Of a stretch of 64,000 nt of DNA, positions 8,159-17,484 are shown piece by piece. Location of the stretch: assembly GCA_900540545.1 (NCBI GenBank), contig UQGJ01000005.1, forward strand, positions 1 through 64,000, given 5' to 3'. The notes below the pieces were generated by a model. That model worked only from the letters and a program-made list of their open reading frames with translations, ran no database searches and was not told the DNA's origin. How positions within the stretch are numbered: the first letter of the stretch is position 1; every line of letters begins with the position of its first letter. The translations under genes were made by a program, and so were the position numbers. Source of the stretch: an uncultured Eubacteriales bacterium. GTDB taxonomy: Bacteria > Bacillota > Clostridia > Oscillospirales > Oscillospiraceae.

Positions 8159-9724
8159 TCACAGCTTCAGGGTCTGCTTCATCACCTTTTCATAGTACCG
8201 GATGACCTGGCAGGAGAACATGAGGCGCTGGCGCAGGTTGCCGTTTTCCAGGTCCAGGTCCAGCAGCTCCAGGATCTTATTGACCTTGTTGATGACCGTA
8301 TTTCGGTGCATATAGGTGCAGGCCGAGGTCTTGACCAGATTGCGGTCGTTGAGCAGGTAGTAGTAGAGCACGTCCCGCAGGTTGCTGTTGTGGGCTCGGT
8401 CGTACCGGGTCAGGTGGATGACCGCCGGGTGGATGAGGTAGAGGATGTCGTCGTTGCCCTCGATTTCAAGATACCGCTGGGCGCACAGGTCGATGACGCA
8501 GTACATGCTGTAATCCTCGTAGAAGCAAATGCGCTCCCCCTTTTGGAGATCCAGCTCCTGGGCCAGCATGGCGGTCTGTTTGGTGAGCATGTAGAGGGAG
8601 GCCAGGGCGTTGAGGGCCCGAGTGCCGTTGCTGACGGCCAGATAGCCGTGGAAGCGGTTCAGCAGCTCCGCCAGAGCGCCGTCCGCAGGCAGGTCCCGTT
8701 GGAAGGTGCGCTCGGGGTAGGTGAGCAGCAGGACGATGTCCTGGTGGTAAACGGCCATGTTCGTGTGGGGGAAAATCTCCCGCAGCCGCGCGATCAGGTA
8801 GTTGTAGGGGATACCCGCGCCGCCGCCGGAGAAGGTGAGGACCGCCACCCGGGCGAACTGCTGGATGGGGTGGGGCATCCGGGACAGGGCCTCCCGAATC
8901 TCAGCCACGCCGGTGAGCTTCCGCTGGACGATGTCCTCCCAGCACTGCTGGAAGGCCCTGCTGCTAGAGCCCAGCCGGGACAGGTCGGTGGACAGGAGGC
9001 GGCGGCCCAGGCAGTCGGTGGCGCACTCGCACAGGGAGGGGTAGTCCAGGTCGGGGCGGCTCTTGCGCCCCTCCAGGAGCAGCATCCCCACCGGGCGGTC
9101 CTGGAGGACCATCCGCCGGGCGTGGAGGACCAGGTCGGTCCCCGGTACGGGCCACGCGCCGTAGCGGGCGGCGGACCCGGCGGGGAAGAGGGCGTCGGTG
9201 GTGCGCTGGGGGATGGCCCCAGTGGCGGCCGCCTGCCCCGCCAGATAGGCGCTGTGTTCCATGCCGCCGGAGGCCACCACCCTGCCGCTCTGGTCCAGCA
9301 GCAGGACGGCGGAGTCCGCCAGTTGGGCGGTGAGCGCGACGATGGCGTGCAGGCCCCGGCCGTGGTCGGTGAGCTCCAGATAGGCCCTGCGCCACGCCTC
9401 AGTCTGGGCCAGGGCCCGGGAGACCGTGTTGAACAGCAGGGTGAGGGAGCAGGTGAAGCAGACGAGAACGCAGCCCTCGGGGCGGGCCTTCGGCGTGGGG
9501 TCTCCGCCGCCTCCCGCCAGCAGGACCACGGTGCCCGGCTCCGCCTGGGCGGCGTCCAGGACCTGGACCGAGCCGGCATCCCCCAGATAGAGGCGGCTGC
9601 GGCATAGCGTGTCCTGGCCCCCCAGCAGTTCCACCTGCTGGGAACAGACGTGGTCGCCAAGGCTGGGATAGGCGCCGATGAGATAGGGTTCCAGCTGCCG
9701 CAGGATATGTCGCAGGCTTGTCAT
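8159..9724 (-). CDS. PucR/CdaR-type transcriptional regulator (module 2)
   Basis: A 521-aa paralogue of the regulator at 1072. The C-terminal helix-turn-helix has the same pattern (LLNDRNLVKTSACTYMHRNT, then V-N-K-V-N-K-I-L-E-L-L). The middle part carries blocks shared with the others, including V-Y-H-Q-D-I-V-L-L-L-T and an ICFYEDYSMYCVIDLCAQ segment. The start at 9724 has AAGGAGG eight bases upstream. It is divergent from GRE2 across a 226-base region with two TGAAC-NN-GTTCA palindromes and several TGTAC repeats. It probably controls GRE2 and permease 2 in response to their substrate. Confidence 0.84.
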   Translation of the reverse strand: MTSLRHILRQLEPYLIGAYPSLGDHVCSQQVELLGGQDTLCRSRLYLGDAGSVQVLDAAQAEPGTVVLLAGGGGDPTPKARPEGCVLVCFTCSLTLLFNTVSRALAQTEAWRRAYLELTDHGRGLHAIVALTAQLADSAVLLLDQSGRVVASGGMEHSAYLAGQAAATGAIPQRTTDALFPAGSAARYGAWPVPGTDLVLHARRMVLQDRPVGMLLLEGRKSRPDLDYPSLCECATDCLGRRLLSTDLSRLGSSSRAFQQCWEDIVQRKLTGVAEIREALSRMPHPIQQFARVAVLTFSGGGAGIPYNYLIARLREIFPHTNMAVYHQDIVLLLTYPERTFQRDLPADGALAELLNRFHGYLAVSNGTRALNALASLYMLTKQTAMLAQELDLQKGERICFYEDYSMYCVIDLCAQRYLEIEGNDDILYLIHPAVIHLTRYDRAHNSNLRDVLYYYLLNDRNLVKTSACTYMHRNTVINKVNKILELLDLDLENGNLRQRLMFSCQVIRYYEKVMKQTLKL

Positions 9725-9821
9725 TCGGGCTGCCTCCTTTTCAAAATGTTGGTCCATTTGTACAGAAGGGGAGCGAAGCGACTTCGGCTCCGTTGTGGAA
9801 AATGTGCGGTATGTACATTTC

Positions 9822-9833
9822 TGAACGAGTTCA
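9822..9833. promoter_or_regulatory. Operator palindrome (site 4)
   Basis: TGAAC-GA-GTTCA, perfect, midway between regulator 2 and GRE2. Flanking TGTAC elements at about 9757, 9812, 9835 and 9845 may be the target of a second factor such as regulator 2. Confidence 0.65.
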
Positions 9834-9876
9834 TTGTACCCAATGTACAGAAAAAAGGCAATCCCCAAAACCGCCC

Positions 9877-9906
9877 TTGCCGGTTGGGGGCTGGCCGTGT
9901 TATGTT
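9877..9906 (+). promoter_or_regulatory. Likely promoter of GRE2
   Basis: TTGCCG (9877-9882), 18 bases, then TATGTT (9901-9906). It is imperfect, but the next palindrome starts six bases after the -10 box, a usual repressor position. Confidence 0.5.
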
Positions 9907-9911
9907 CAGGA

Positions 9912-9923
9912 TGAACTTGTTCA
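9912..9923. promoter_or_regulatory. Operator palindrome (site 5), GRE2 leader
   Basis: TGAAC-TT-GTTCA, perfect, between the likely GRE2 promoter and the start codon at 9951. Confidence 0.7.
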
Positions 9924-9950
9924 CCACACCAAAACGAGAAAGGGGAAGCG

Positions 9951-12365
9951 ATGATGACCGACAGAGTCAAACGCATGAAGGAGAGCTTGCGGGTCAATCA
10001 GTACCCGCTCTGCATCGAGCTGTTCCGGCTGGCCAACGAATCTCTGGACGTGACCGCGGGGGAGCCCATGCTGCTCCGCCGGGCCAAGCTCCACGCCCAT
10101 ATCCTGGACAACATCACCATTTTCATTGAGCCGGAGGACCTGATTTGCGGCTCCGGGGCCAGCAAGCCCTTTGGCCTGGAGATGCAGTACGAGTACGGCG
10201 TCTGGACCAGGGACGAGGTGGAGTCCCTCAAGAGCGAGATCTACACCATCAGTCCCGAGGACGAGGAGGAGCTGTACAAGCTCAACGAGCGCTTCGCGGG
10301 CAACGCCCTGAACACCAACCTGGTGGAGACCATGGGCAAGAGCCTGGGGGAGAACGACCGGCTGTGGCCCTTCATGAAGTCCGGCGTCATCCTGCCCCCC
10401 TGGAAGGACAAGAAGGGCGGCTCCGGCGGCGGCTTCGCCATGTCGGGCTACGGCCTGGGTCCCGGTTTTTCCCTGGTGTGCGTGGACTATGCCAAGGTCC
10501 TCAACGAGGGGGCCAGGGCCATCATCGCCGAGGCGCGGCAGTGCCTGGCCGACCTGCGCTACGACTGCCCCGACGCCATTGAGAAACGAAACTACTGGGA
10601 GGGCGTTATCATCGTCTTTGAGGCGTGGGTCCGCTTCGCCGGCCGCTACGCCTCACTGGCCGAGCAGATGGCCCAAGACGAGGCCGACCCGGCCCGGAAG
10701 GCCGAGCTGATGGAGATGGCCCGCATCTGCCGCAAGGTGCCCTACGAGCCCGCCGGCAGCTTCCGGGAGGCCATGCAGTCCTTCTGGTTCACCTTCCTGC
10801 TGGTCTGCCCGTCGCCCACCTCCACAGCCGGGCGCTTTGACCAGTACATGTACCCCTTCTACCGCAAGGACATCGACAGCGGGGCCATCACGGACGGCGA
10901 CGTGCTGGAGCTGCTGGAGATCATGCGGTGCAAGGTGATGAAGATCAACCGGGTGTCCGGCAAGGCCAACCGGGCCAAGAACGCGGGCATGGCGAAGTGG
11001 TACAACTGGACCATCGGCGGCCAGAAGGCGGACGGCTCCGACGCTACCAATGAGCTGTCGTACCTGCTGCTGGACGCCGCCCTGGATACCCATCTGCCCC
11101 ACCACACCGTGACCGTCCGGGTCCACAAGGGCACCCCGGAAAAGCTGATGCTCAAGGCGCTGGAGTGCGTCAAGAGCGGCCTTGGCATGCCGGCCTTCCT
11201 GGGCGACGAATCCTATATCAACTTTTTCTCCAACCAGAGCGAGACCAACAAGCTGCCCGTGGAGGTGGCCCGGGACTACTGCGCCACCGGCTGCGTGGAC
11301 GGCAACGTTCCCGCCGTGACCCGGACCCAAGTGGCCTGCTTCTTCATCATCCCCCACGCCATGGACATCGCCATGCACAACGGCTACTGCCGCTTCACCA
11401 AGGAGACCATGGGACTGTCGGTAGGGGACGTGACCAAAATGGAGACCTTCGAGGAATTCAAGGCCGCCGTCTACGACGAGATACGCTACCTGATGGGTAT
11501 GGCCAATGAGCGCATAAACGTGGAGATGATCGCGGAACGGGACCTGTTCCCCGACGTGTTCCGCTCCGCCCTGATGAAGGACGGCGTGAAGGTGGGCAAG
11601 GATATGTTCACCCGCCGCTTCGACTTTGAAAACGGCGCGGTGCTGGGGGCCGTGGGCGGCGTCAACGCCGGCAACGCCCTCTACGCCATCAAAAAGCTGG
11701 TCTTTGAGGAGAAAAAGTACACCATGGCCCAGCTCATGGAGGCCCTGGACGCCGACTGGGTGGGCTACGAGGACATGCAGAAGGACTTCAAGGCCCAGCC
11801 CAAGTACGGCAACGCCGTCAAAGAGGTGGACGACATGGTGGCCGAGGTCTACAAGCTCCACGCAGACACCTGCCTGAGCCTGCCCTGCGTCTATGGCGAC
11901 AGCCTGAAGCCCAACGCCATCTCCATCTCCGCCCACCAGCCCGGCGGCGCCCTCACCGGGGCCACCGCCGACGGCCGCAAGGGGGGCGAGATTTTGGCCG
12001 ACGCCTCTCTGTCCCCGGACCACGGCCAGGACGTCCACGGCCCTCTGGCAGTGTTCCGCAGTGCCATGGAGGTGGATCAGGACCCCTATCAGGGCACCCT
12101 GATGAACATGAAGTTCCACCCCTCCAACATGAAGACCGAGGACGACCTGAAAAAGCTGGGCTCCATGATCCAGACCTATCTGACCCACGGGGGCAAGCAC
12201 ATCCAGTTCAACGTGGTGGACCGGGCCGAGATGGAGGACGCCAAGGTCCACCCCGAGGAGCACCCGGAGCTGGTGGTCCGGGTGGCGGGGTACAGCGCCT
12301 ACTTCACCCGCTTGCCCGAGTCCATCCAGGACGAGGTCATCGAGCGCACCTCCCAAGACTTGTGA
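9951..12365 (+). CDS. Glycyl radical enzyme of unassigned function (GRE2)
   Basis: An 804-aa GRE with the radical glycine at Gly780 in RVAGYSAYF, again 24 residues from the end. The thiyl Cys448 lies in ATGCVDGNVPAVTR, with Asp450 in the position where most known eliminating GREs have Glu. A second Cys444 lies four residues before it, unlike GRE1 and GRE3. The segment after the Cys differs (PAVTR rather than PGKSR), so its substrate probably differs from theirs. AGGGGAAGCG precedes two tandem ATG codons; the first is used here. It is co-transcribed with permease 2, which starts 48 bases after the stop. Confidence 0.92.
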   Translation: MMTDRVKRMKESLRVNQYPLCIELFRLANESLDVTAGEPMLLRRAKLHAHILDNITIFIEPEDLICGSGASKPFGLEMQYEYGVWTRDEVESLKSEIYTISPEDEEELYKLNERFAGNALNTNLVETMGKSLGENDRLWPFMKSGVILPPWKDKKGGSGGGFAMSGYGLGPGFSLVCVDYAKVLNEGARAIIAEARQCLADLRYDCPDAIEKRNYWEGVIIVFEAWVRFAGRYASLAEQMAQDEADPARKAELMEMARICRKVPYEPAGSFREAMQSFWFTFLLVCPSPTSTAGRFDQYMYPFYRKDIDSGAITDGDVLELLEIMRCKVMKINRVSGKANRAKNAGMAKWYNWTIGGQKADGSDATNELSYLLLDAALDTHLPHHTVTVRVHKGTPEKLMLKALECVKSGLGMPAFLGDESYINFFSNQSETNKLPVEVARDYCATGCVDGNVPAVTRTQVACFFIIPHAMDIAMHNGYCRFTKETMGLSVGDVTKMETFEEFKAAVYDEIRYLMGMANERINVEMIAERDLFPDVFRSALMKDGVKVGKDMFTRRFDFENGAVLGAVGGVNAGNALYAIKKLVFEEKKYTMAQLMEALDADWVGYEDMQKDFKAQPKYGNAVKEVDDMVAEVYKLHADTCLSLPCVYGDSLKPNAISISAHQPGGALTGATADGRKGGEILADASLSPDHGQDVHGPLAVFRSAMEVDQDPYQGTLMNMKFHPSNMKTEDDLKKLGSMIQTYLTHGGKHIQFNVVDRAEMEDAKVHPEEHPELVVRVAGYSAYFTRLPESIQDEVIERTSQDL

Positions 12366-12413
12366 GCCAACGCGGAAGGGTCCGTGTGAAATAAGAAAGA
12401 GAGGGATCAAATT

Positions 12414-13715
12414 ATGGCACTCTGGTTATGCATCGCGGCCATCGTCATCTCCATTTTCCTGGGCTGGAAGTTCAAATTCAACACCGGCATCATCGCCATC
12501 GGCTTTGCCTTTGTCATCGGCATCTGCGTCATGGGCATGAAGGCGGGGGACATCATCAAATTCTGGCCAACCACCATCGTGTTCTACTTACTCTCCATCG
12601 CCCTGTTCTTCAACTACGCCACGGAAAACGGCACCATGAACGTGTTGGGGCAAAAGCTGCTGTACGCCATGGGCGGCAACGCCAAGCTGGTGCCCTTCGC
12701 CATTGCCATCGTCTCCGCCATCGTGGGCGGGCTGGGCGCCGGTGCCTCCACCCCCGCCATCGTGGGCCCCTTCGCCTTCGTCATGGCCGCCACCGCCGGG
12801 GTCAACCCGGTCCTCACTGCTGTCGCCATCACCTTCGGCAATCTGGTGGGGTCCAATAACCCCTATAACGGCTACGGCGGCACCATCTCCAAGAACCTGA
12901 TCCTGGCAAACGGCGTGGATGAGACCCTGACCATGGACTGGTCCCTGAAGATTTGGTTCAACTGCTGCATCATCACCATTATCGTCATCGTGCTCTTCTA
13001 CTTCTTCCTCAAGGGCCACAGGGCTGCCAAGGTCTCTATGAATGAGAAGCCCCCCGCCTTCAATCCGGTCCAGAAAAAGACCGTGGTCATCCTTCTGGTG
13101 GCCTTCTTCCTCATGGTGGTGCCGCCCATCCTGAACACCTGGATCAAGGGCGTGCCCTTCCTGTCCACGCTGAACCAGCTCTGCCAGCCCCAGGTCATTA
13201 TGATGCTGGGCGCCCTGGTCTGCGCCGTGCTGAAGTTGGGCGACGAAAAGACCGTCATTCGGAAGATCCCCATCAACACCATCGTGATGATCGTGGGCGT
13301 CTACTCCCTGATCCAGGTGGCCGCCGAGGCCGGTCTGGTGGACTTCATCTCCGGCGCGCTGGCCAATTCCATCCCCAGATTCCTGGTCCCCGCCGCCATC
13401 GTCCTCTTCGCGGCCTTCCTCAGCTTCTTCTCCAGCTCCACCTCCACGGTCATGCCCCTGATGTACCCCATGGTTCCCGCCCTGGCCGCCAGCCTGAGCC
13501 TGAACCCCATCGCCCTGTATACCTGCATCTTCTTCGGCGGCCTGGCCACGGCCTGTTCGCCCTTCTCCACCGGCGGCGCGGTATGTATCGCCGCCAACCC
13601 ATACGAGGACCAGAAGGAGCTGCTGTCCAACAAGATGATCGTGGTGGCGCTGATCGTACCGGTCATCACCATCATCGCGGCCACCCTGGGGCTCTTCGGC
13701 CTGTTCTCCGCCTGA
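12414..13715 (+). CDS. MatC/DASS-like carboxylate permease (module 2)
   Basis: A 433-aa multi-pass membrane protein, paralogous to the permeases at 2967 and 17485. It has the repeated-half layout with GAGASTPAIVGPFAFV in the first half and SSSTSTVMPLMYP plus ATACSPFSTGGAV in the second. An AGAGAGGG ribosome site precedes the ATG. Its position after GRE2 makes it the likely importer of the GRE2 substrate. The two halves differ from permease 1 mainly at the hairpin tips, where such carriers bind substrate. Confidence 0.85.
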   Translation: MALWLCIAAIVISIFLGWKFKFNTGIIAIGFAFVIGICVMGMKAGDIIKFWPTTIVFYLLSIALFFNYATENGTMNVLGQKLLYAMGGNAKLVPFAIAIVSAIVGGLGAGASTPAIVGPFAFVMAATAGVNPVLTAVAITFGNLVGSNNPYNGYGGTISKNLILANGVDETLTMDWSLKIWFNCCIITIIVIVLFYFFLKGHRAAKVSMNEKPPAFNPVQKKTVVILLVAFFLMVVPPILNTWIKGVPFLSTLNQLCQPQVIMMLGALVCAVLKLGDEKTVIRKIPINTIVMIVGVYSLIQVAAEAGLVDFISGALANSIPRFLVPAAIVLFAAFLSFFSSSTSTVMPLMYPMVPALAASLSLNPIALYTCIFFGGLATACSPFSTGGAVCIAANPYEDQKELLSNKMIVVALIVPVITIIAATLGLFGLFSA

Positions 13716-13754
13716 ACCTCCCTCCCAAACAGCTCAGGCGTACCAACCATACCC

Positions 13755-13790
13755 ACACAACGGGGCGGAAGAGATTCCGCCCCGTTGTGT
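13755..13790 (+). terminator. Terminator of the GRE2-permease operon
   Basis: A 16-bp stem, ACACAACGGGGCGGAA paired with TTCCGCCCCGTTGTGT around a GAGA loop, followed by GTTTACATT. Confidence 0.8.
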
Positions 13791-13809
13791 GTTTACATTC
13801 CGAAAAAAG

Positions 13810-13846
13810 GGTCCGGCCCGCCGGGAAAGTACCAGCGGGCCGGACC
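13810..13846 (-). terminator. Terminator of the GRE3 operon
   Basis: GGTCCGGCCCGC (13810-13821) pairs with GCGGGCCGGACC (13835-13846). Read on the minus strand the stem is followed by CTTTTTT. Confidence 0.85.
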
Positions 13847-13869
13847 AAGAAGAGAGGGAAGGAGGGGAA

Positions 13870-16269
13870 TTACAGGTTGTGCTCCACCCGGGCGATGACC
13901 TCGTCCTGCATGGCCTCGTTGAGCTGGACGAAGTAGCAGCTGTACCCGGCGATGCGGACCACCAGGTCCCGATGGGCCTTGGGCTCGGCCTTGGCGGCCA
14001 GGAGGGTCTCCCGGTCCACCACGTTGAACTGGACGTGCTTGCCGCCGTGGGTGAGGTAGGTGCGGATGAGGGCGGAGAGCTTGCCCATGTCCTCGGTGGT
14101 CTTGAGGGCGGAGGGGTGGAACTTCATGTTCAGCAGCGTGGCCTGGAAGGGGTCTTGGTTGACCTTCATGGCGCTGTTGAGGACGGCGATGGGGCCGTGG
14201 GTGTCCATGCCCTGCATGGGGGACATGGTGCCGTCGGCCAGGATGGTGCCCGCCTTGCGCCCGTCGGGGGTGGCCCCGGTGAGCAGGCCGCCGGGCTGGT
14301 GGCTGGTGATGGAGATGCCGCAGGGAACGTGATAGTCGCCCAGGATGGTAGGCAGCTCGTTCATGGTGTCGCAGAAGAGCTGGTAGCACCGGGCCACGAT
14401 CTCATCCACGTAGGGGTCGTTGTTGCCGAACTTGGGGGCGTTCAGGAAGTCCTTGCGCATGTCCTCGTAGCCGACCCAGTCGGCCTCCAGGGCGTCGTAC
14501 AGCTCCTTCATGGTGTACTTCTTGTCGTCGAAGCACAGCTTCTTGACGGCCGCCAGGGAATCGCCCACGTTGACCATGCCGATGGTGCAGATGGAGGCGC
14601 CGTTCTCGAAGGGCATCTTGCGGCAGAAGGTGTCCTTGCCGGACTCGATGCCCTCGAACATCAGGGCGCTGCGCAGGGGGTCGGGGAGCAGCTCCTGGGT
14701 GATTTTCAGCTCCACATTGTTCCGCTCGGCCACGATGCCCATGCAGTACTTGAACTGCTTCTCCCAGGCGGCGAACAGCTCCTCGAAGCTGCCGAACTGG
14801 GTGAAATCGCCGGTGGGGAGGCCCGCCTGTTCGCCGTTTTTCACGTTGACGCCGTTGTGGCGCATGAGGTCGAACACCACGGTCATGATGGTCATGGGGA
14901 CGGGGCCGGTGCGGGACTTGCCGGGGAGGTTGGCGTCCAGGCAGCCGGTGATGATAAAGTCCCGGGCGTCCTCCAGCGGCACGCCGTAGCTGGTGAAGAA
15001 CTTGATGTAGGAGTCCTCACTGATGAAGGCGGGCATACCCAGTCCGGCCTTGACGCACTCCACGCCCTTCATGATGAGGTCCTCCGGGGTGTTCTCGCTG
15101 ACCCGGATGGTCATAGTGTGGTGGGGCACGTGGGTGATGAGGGCGGCGTCCAGCATCATGTAGCTCAAATCGTTGGTGCCGTCGGTGCCGTCGGGCTTGC
15201 AGCCGCCGATGATGAAGTTGTGCCACTTGGCCATGCCGGCGTTTTTCTTGCGGTTGTTCTTGCCGGAGGTGCGGTTGAGCTCCATATCCTTGAGCCTCAG
15301 CAGGCACAGCAGCTCCTGGACCTCGTCCTTGGTGATGCGACCGGCGGCGATGTCCGCCTCGTAGTAGGGATACATGTACTGGTCGAACCGCCCGCCGGGC
15401 AGGGTGGTGGAGGGGGAGAGCATGAGGAACTGGAACCAGAAGCACTGGATGGCCTCCCGGAAGGTCCGGGCGGGATTGGCGGGGACCCAGGCGCAGATGT
15501 CGCTGATTTGCTGCAGCTCGGCCTTGCGCTTGGGGTCGGACTCCTGGGCCGCCATGTCGGCAGCCAGCTTGGCGTACCGCTCGCCCAAGGTCATCAGCGC
15601 CTCGAAGGCCATGATGACGGCCCGGTAGTAGCGGAAGCGGTCCACGCCGTCCTTCTGGGTGAAGCGGACCTTGGCCTGCTCGGCCTTGGCCTGCTCGATG
15701 AGGCCCTTGCAGCCGTATTTCAGCACCTTGGTGTAGTCCACGCCCAGCAGGATCAGGGAGGGTCCCAGACCCAAGCCGGACTGGGCGTACCCGCCGCCCA
15801 CGCCACGGCCCTCGGACTTGTCCTTCCAGGGGGGCAGAATCAGGCCCGCCTTCAGTAGGTCCAGGATGCGCTCGTTCTCCGGCTCGTAGAAGAGGTCACC
15901 CTGCAGGCCAATCATGGTGGCGGGGTCGTGCTTCTTGTTCAGCTCCTGAAGGTCGATGACGTCCTGGGGGTCCATGAGGAAGCCGTCCTCGATGAGGGAG
16001 TCAATCTCGTCCTGGCTCCAAATGCCGTAGTTGGGGTCGATCTCCATGCCCATGGGCTTGGAGGCGCCCAACCCCACGATCAGCTCGTCGGCGGCGATCT
16101 GGATGGGCATCCGCTCGGCGCAGGCCTTGAGCATCTTGCCCCGCTGGATAACGGCGGGGTCGTTCTTGGCGTGTTCCAACACGTCCAGGGTGATGCGGTA
16201 CTTTTCGATGCAGATGGGGTAGGCGTCCACCACCACCCGCTTTTTGATCCGTTCAATGCGCTCGTACAT
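13870..16269 (-). CDS. Glycyl radical enzyme of unassigned function (GRE3)
   Basis: A 799-aa GRE with Gly775 in RIAGYSCYF, 24 residues from the end, and thiyl Cys443 in TGCLDANLPGKSR followed by Asp445. It shares GGRFDQYMYP, LILPPWKDK and GASKPMGME with GRE1 and GRE2. These three form one subfamily that lacks the Cys-Cys of PFL and the Cys-x-Glu of most diol, choline and sulfonate GREs. The Cys region is closest to GRE1 (both LxANLPGKS-like). It is the last gene of a four-gene minus-strand operon after CapA2, permease 3 and CapA1. No activase lies beside it, so it must rely on the one at 149-1066 or another elsewhere. Confidence 0.92.
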   Translation of the reverse strand: MYERIERIKKRVVVDAYPICIEKYRITLDVLEHAKNDPAVIQRGKMLKACAERMPIQIAADELIVGLGASKPMGMEIDPNYGIWSQDEIDSLIEDGFLMDPQDVIDLQELNKKHDPATMIGLQGDLFYEPENERILDLLKAGLILPPWKDKSEGRGVGGGYAQSGLGLGPSLILLGVDYTKVLKYGCKGLIEQAKAEQAKVRFTQKDGVDRFRYYRAVIMAFEALMTLGERYAKLAADMAAQESDPKRKAELQQISDICAWVPANPARTFREAIQCFWFQFLMLSPSTTLPGGRFDQYMYPYYEADIAAGRITKDEVQELLCLLRLKDMELNRTSGKNNRKKNAGMAKWHNFIIGGCKPDGTDGTNDLSYMMLDAALITHVPHHTMTIRVSENTPEDLIMKGVECVKAGLGMPAFISEDSYIKFFTSYGVPLEDARDFIITGCLDANLPGKSRTGPVPMTIMTVVFDLMRHNGVNVKNGEQAGLPTGDFTQFGSFEELFAAWEKQFKYCMGIVAERNNVELKITQELLPDPLRSALMFEGIESGKDTFCRKMPFENGASICTIGMVNVGDSLAAVKKLCFDDKKYTMKELYDALEADWVGYEDMRKDFLNAPKFGNNDPYVDEIVARCYQLFCDTMNELPTILGDYHVPCGISITSHQPGGLLTGATPDGRKAGTILADGTMSPMQGMDTHGPIAVLNSAMKVNQDPFQATLLNMKFHPSALKTTEDMGKLSALIRTYLTHGGKHVQFNVVDRETLLAAKAEPKAHRDLVVRIAGYSCYFVQLNEAMQDEVIARVEHNL

Positions 16270-16289
16270 GATGAATCTTCCTTTCTGGT

Positions 16290-17414
16290 CTAGGGGAGGA
16301 CGAGGACCTCGTCCCCGTCCACGGTATATTGGGTGTCCAGGCCCTGGTCGGCGGTGATGTCCCGCATGTATTGGATGATGGAATCAAAATCCGGGTCCCC
16401 CGGCTTTTGGACATGGGGGTTGGAGTCGTCATCCAGCTGCACAGGGATAAAACTGACTCTTTCGATGCGCTTGTCCCGGATGACACACTTGAGGAGCAGG
16501 GACTTGTAGCTGTCCGGGGGCATGGGTTTGGCAGGGAGCTTCTTCCAGTCGGGGTTCAGGTCCTGAAGCTCCTTGTGCCGGGCGGAGTTGTGCAGGTCCA
16601 GGTTTTCTGCGAACTGGAAGGGCGGCTCCAGGGCGAAGTTGGCCATGCTGTAAATGATGGGTTTGCCCTTGTAAATCTCCGTGGGCTTGAGGATGTGGGT
16701 GTGGTGGCCCAGAATCATGTCGGCCCCGGCGTCGATGATGGCGTGGGCGGCGATGCGCTGGTATTGGGCCAGGACGGCGGGGACGAAATGGATGCCCCAG
16801 TGGAGGGAGACCATGACCAGGTCGGCCCGCTCTCTCGCCGCCTTGATATCAGAGATGATATGGTCCAAATCCTCCTGGACGGGGAAGGAATGGACCCTGG
16901 CCGGTGTGCCCGGCTGGTCGTGTTCGATTTGCTCGTAGATGGTCAGGCCTCGGAGTGGGGCGCAGCCGGGACGGTCCTCGGTGGCCCAATAGTTCTGGGG
17001 CAGGATGGAATTGTAGGCCAGGAAGGCGATCCTGGTGCCGTTTCGTTCCACGATGGCGGGTTTGCGGGCCTCGTTCAGGTCCTTCCCCGCGCCGATGACC
17101 TGTATGCCATTGGCGCGGAGGACCTCCAGGGTCTCGAAGAAGGCCTCCCGCCCCCAGTCCATGCAGTGGTTGGTGGCGAAGCTGACAATGTCAAAGCCCG
17201 CCCGGCGGATAGCGCCGGCCCCCTTTGGGTCGCCCCGCATGGGCAGCCGGGCCTGGGGCAGGGGGGTGCCGGAGGCGGCCAGACAGGGTTCCAGCTGGCC
17301 GAATATCAAATCTCCCTGGGCCAGGACGTCCCGCACGCCGTCAAAGATGGTGTCCGGGTCGGGGCGGTTGGGGCCCAGGTCCCCGGTGGCGAGGAAAATA
17401 AAGGGTTCACCCAT
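16290..17414 (-). CDS. CapA-family metallophosphoesterase-like protein (CapA1)
   Basis: A 374-aa protein of the CapA/PGA_cap family. Family blocks are ATGDLGPNRP near the N-terminus, FATNHCMDWG, SLHWGIHFVP and LGHHTHILKP, which together supply metal ligands in the calcineurin-like fold. Classic CapA is anchored in the membrane for poly-gamma-glutamate synthesis. This protein starts directly with the catalytic fold and has no signal peptide or membrane segment, so it should be cytosolic. Its place between a carboxylate permease and GRE3 points to small-molecule metabolism rather than capsule. The actual substrate is unknown. Confidence 0.85.
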   Translation of the reverse strand: MGEPFIFLATGDLGPNRPDPDTIFDGVRDVLAQGDLIFGQLEPCLAASGTPLPQARLPMRGDPKGAGAIRRAGFDIVSFATNHCMDWGREAFFETLEVLRANGIQVIGAGKDLNEARKPAIVERNGTRIAFLAYNSILPQNYWATEDRPGCAPLRGLTIYEQIEHDQPGTPARVHSFPVQEDLDHIISDIKAARERADLVMVSLHWGIHFVPAVLAQYQRIAAHAIIDAGADMILGHHTHILKPTEIYKGKPIIYSMANFALEPPFQFAENLDLHNSARHKELQDLNPDWKKLPAKPMPPDSYKSLLLKCVIRDKRIERVSFIPVQLDDDSNPHVQKPGDPDFDSIIQYMRDITADQGLDTQYTVDGDEVLVLP

Positions 17415-17484
17415 ATGGTTGGCTCCTTTCCAGTCGGGAGGGGAGCCCGGGGCCGGTCATCCGGCCCCGGGCCCGGGAAAGCAA

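Noticed and set aside
5702..16269. GREs as pyruvate formate-lyases, given a formate channel at 53.7 kb
   Set aside because: None has the adjacent Cys-Cys of PFL, the activase is of the long two-ferredoxin type, and the channel is 37 kb away in another context.
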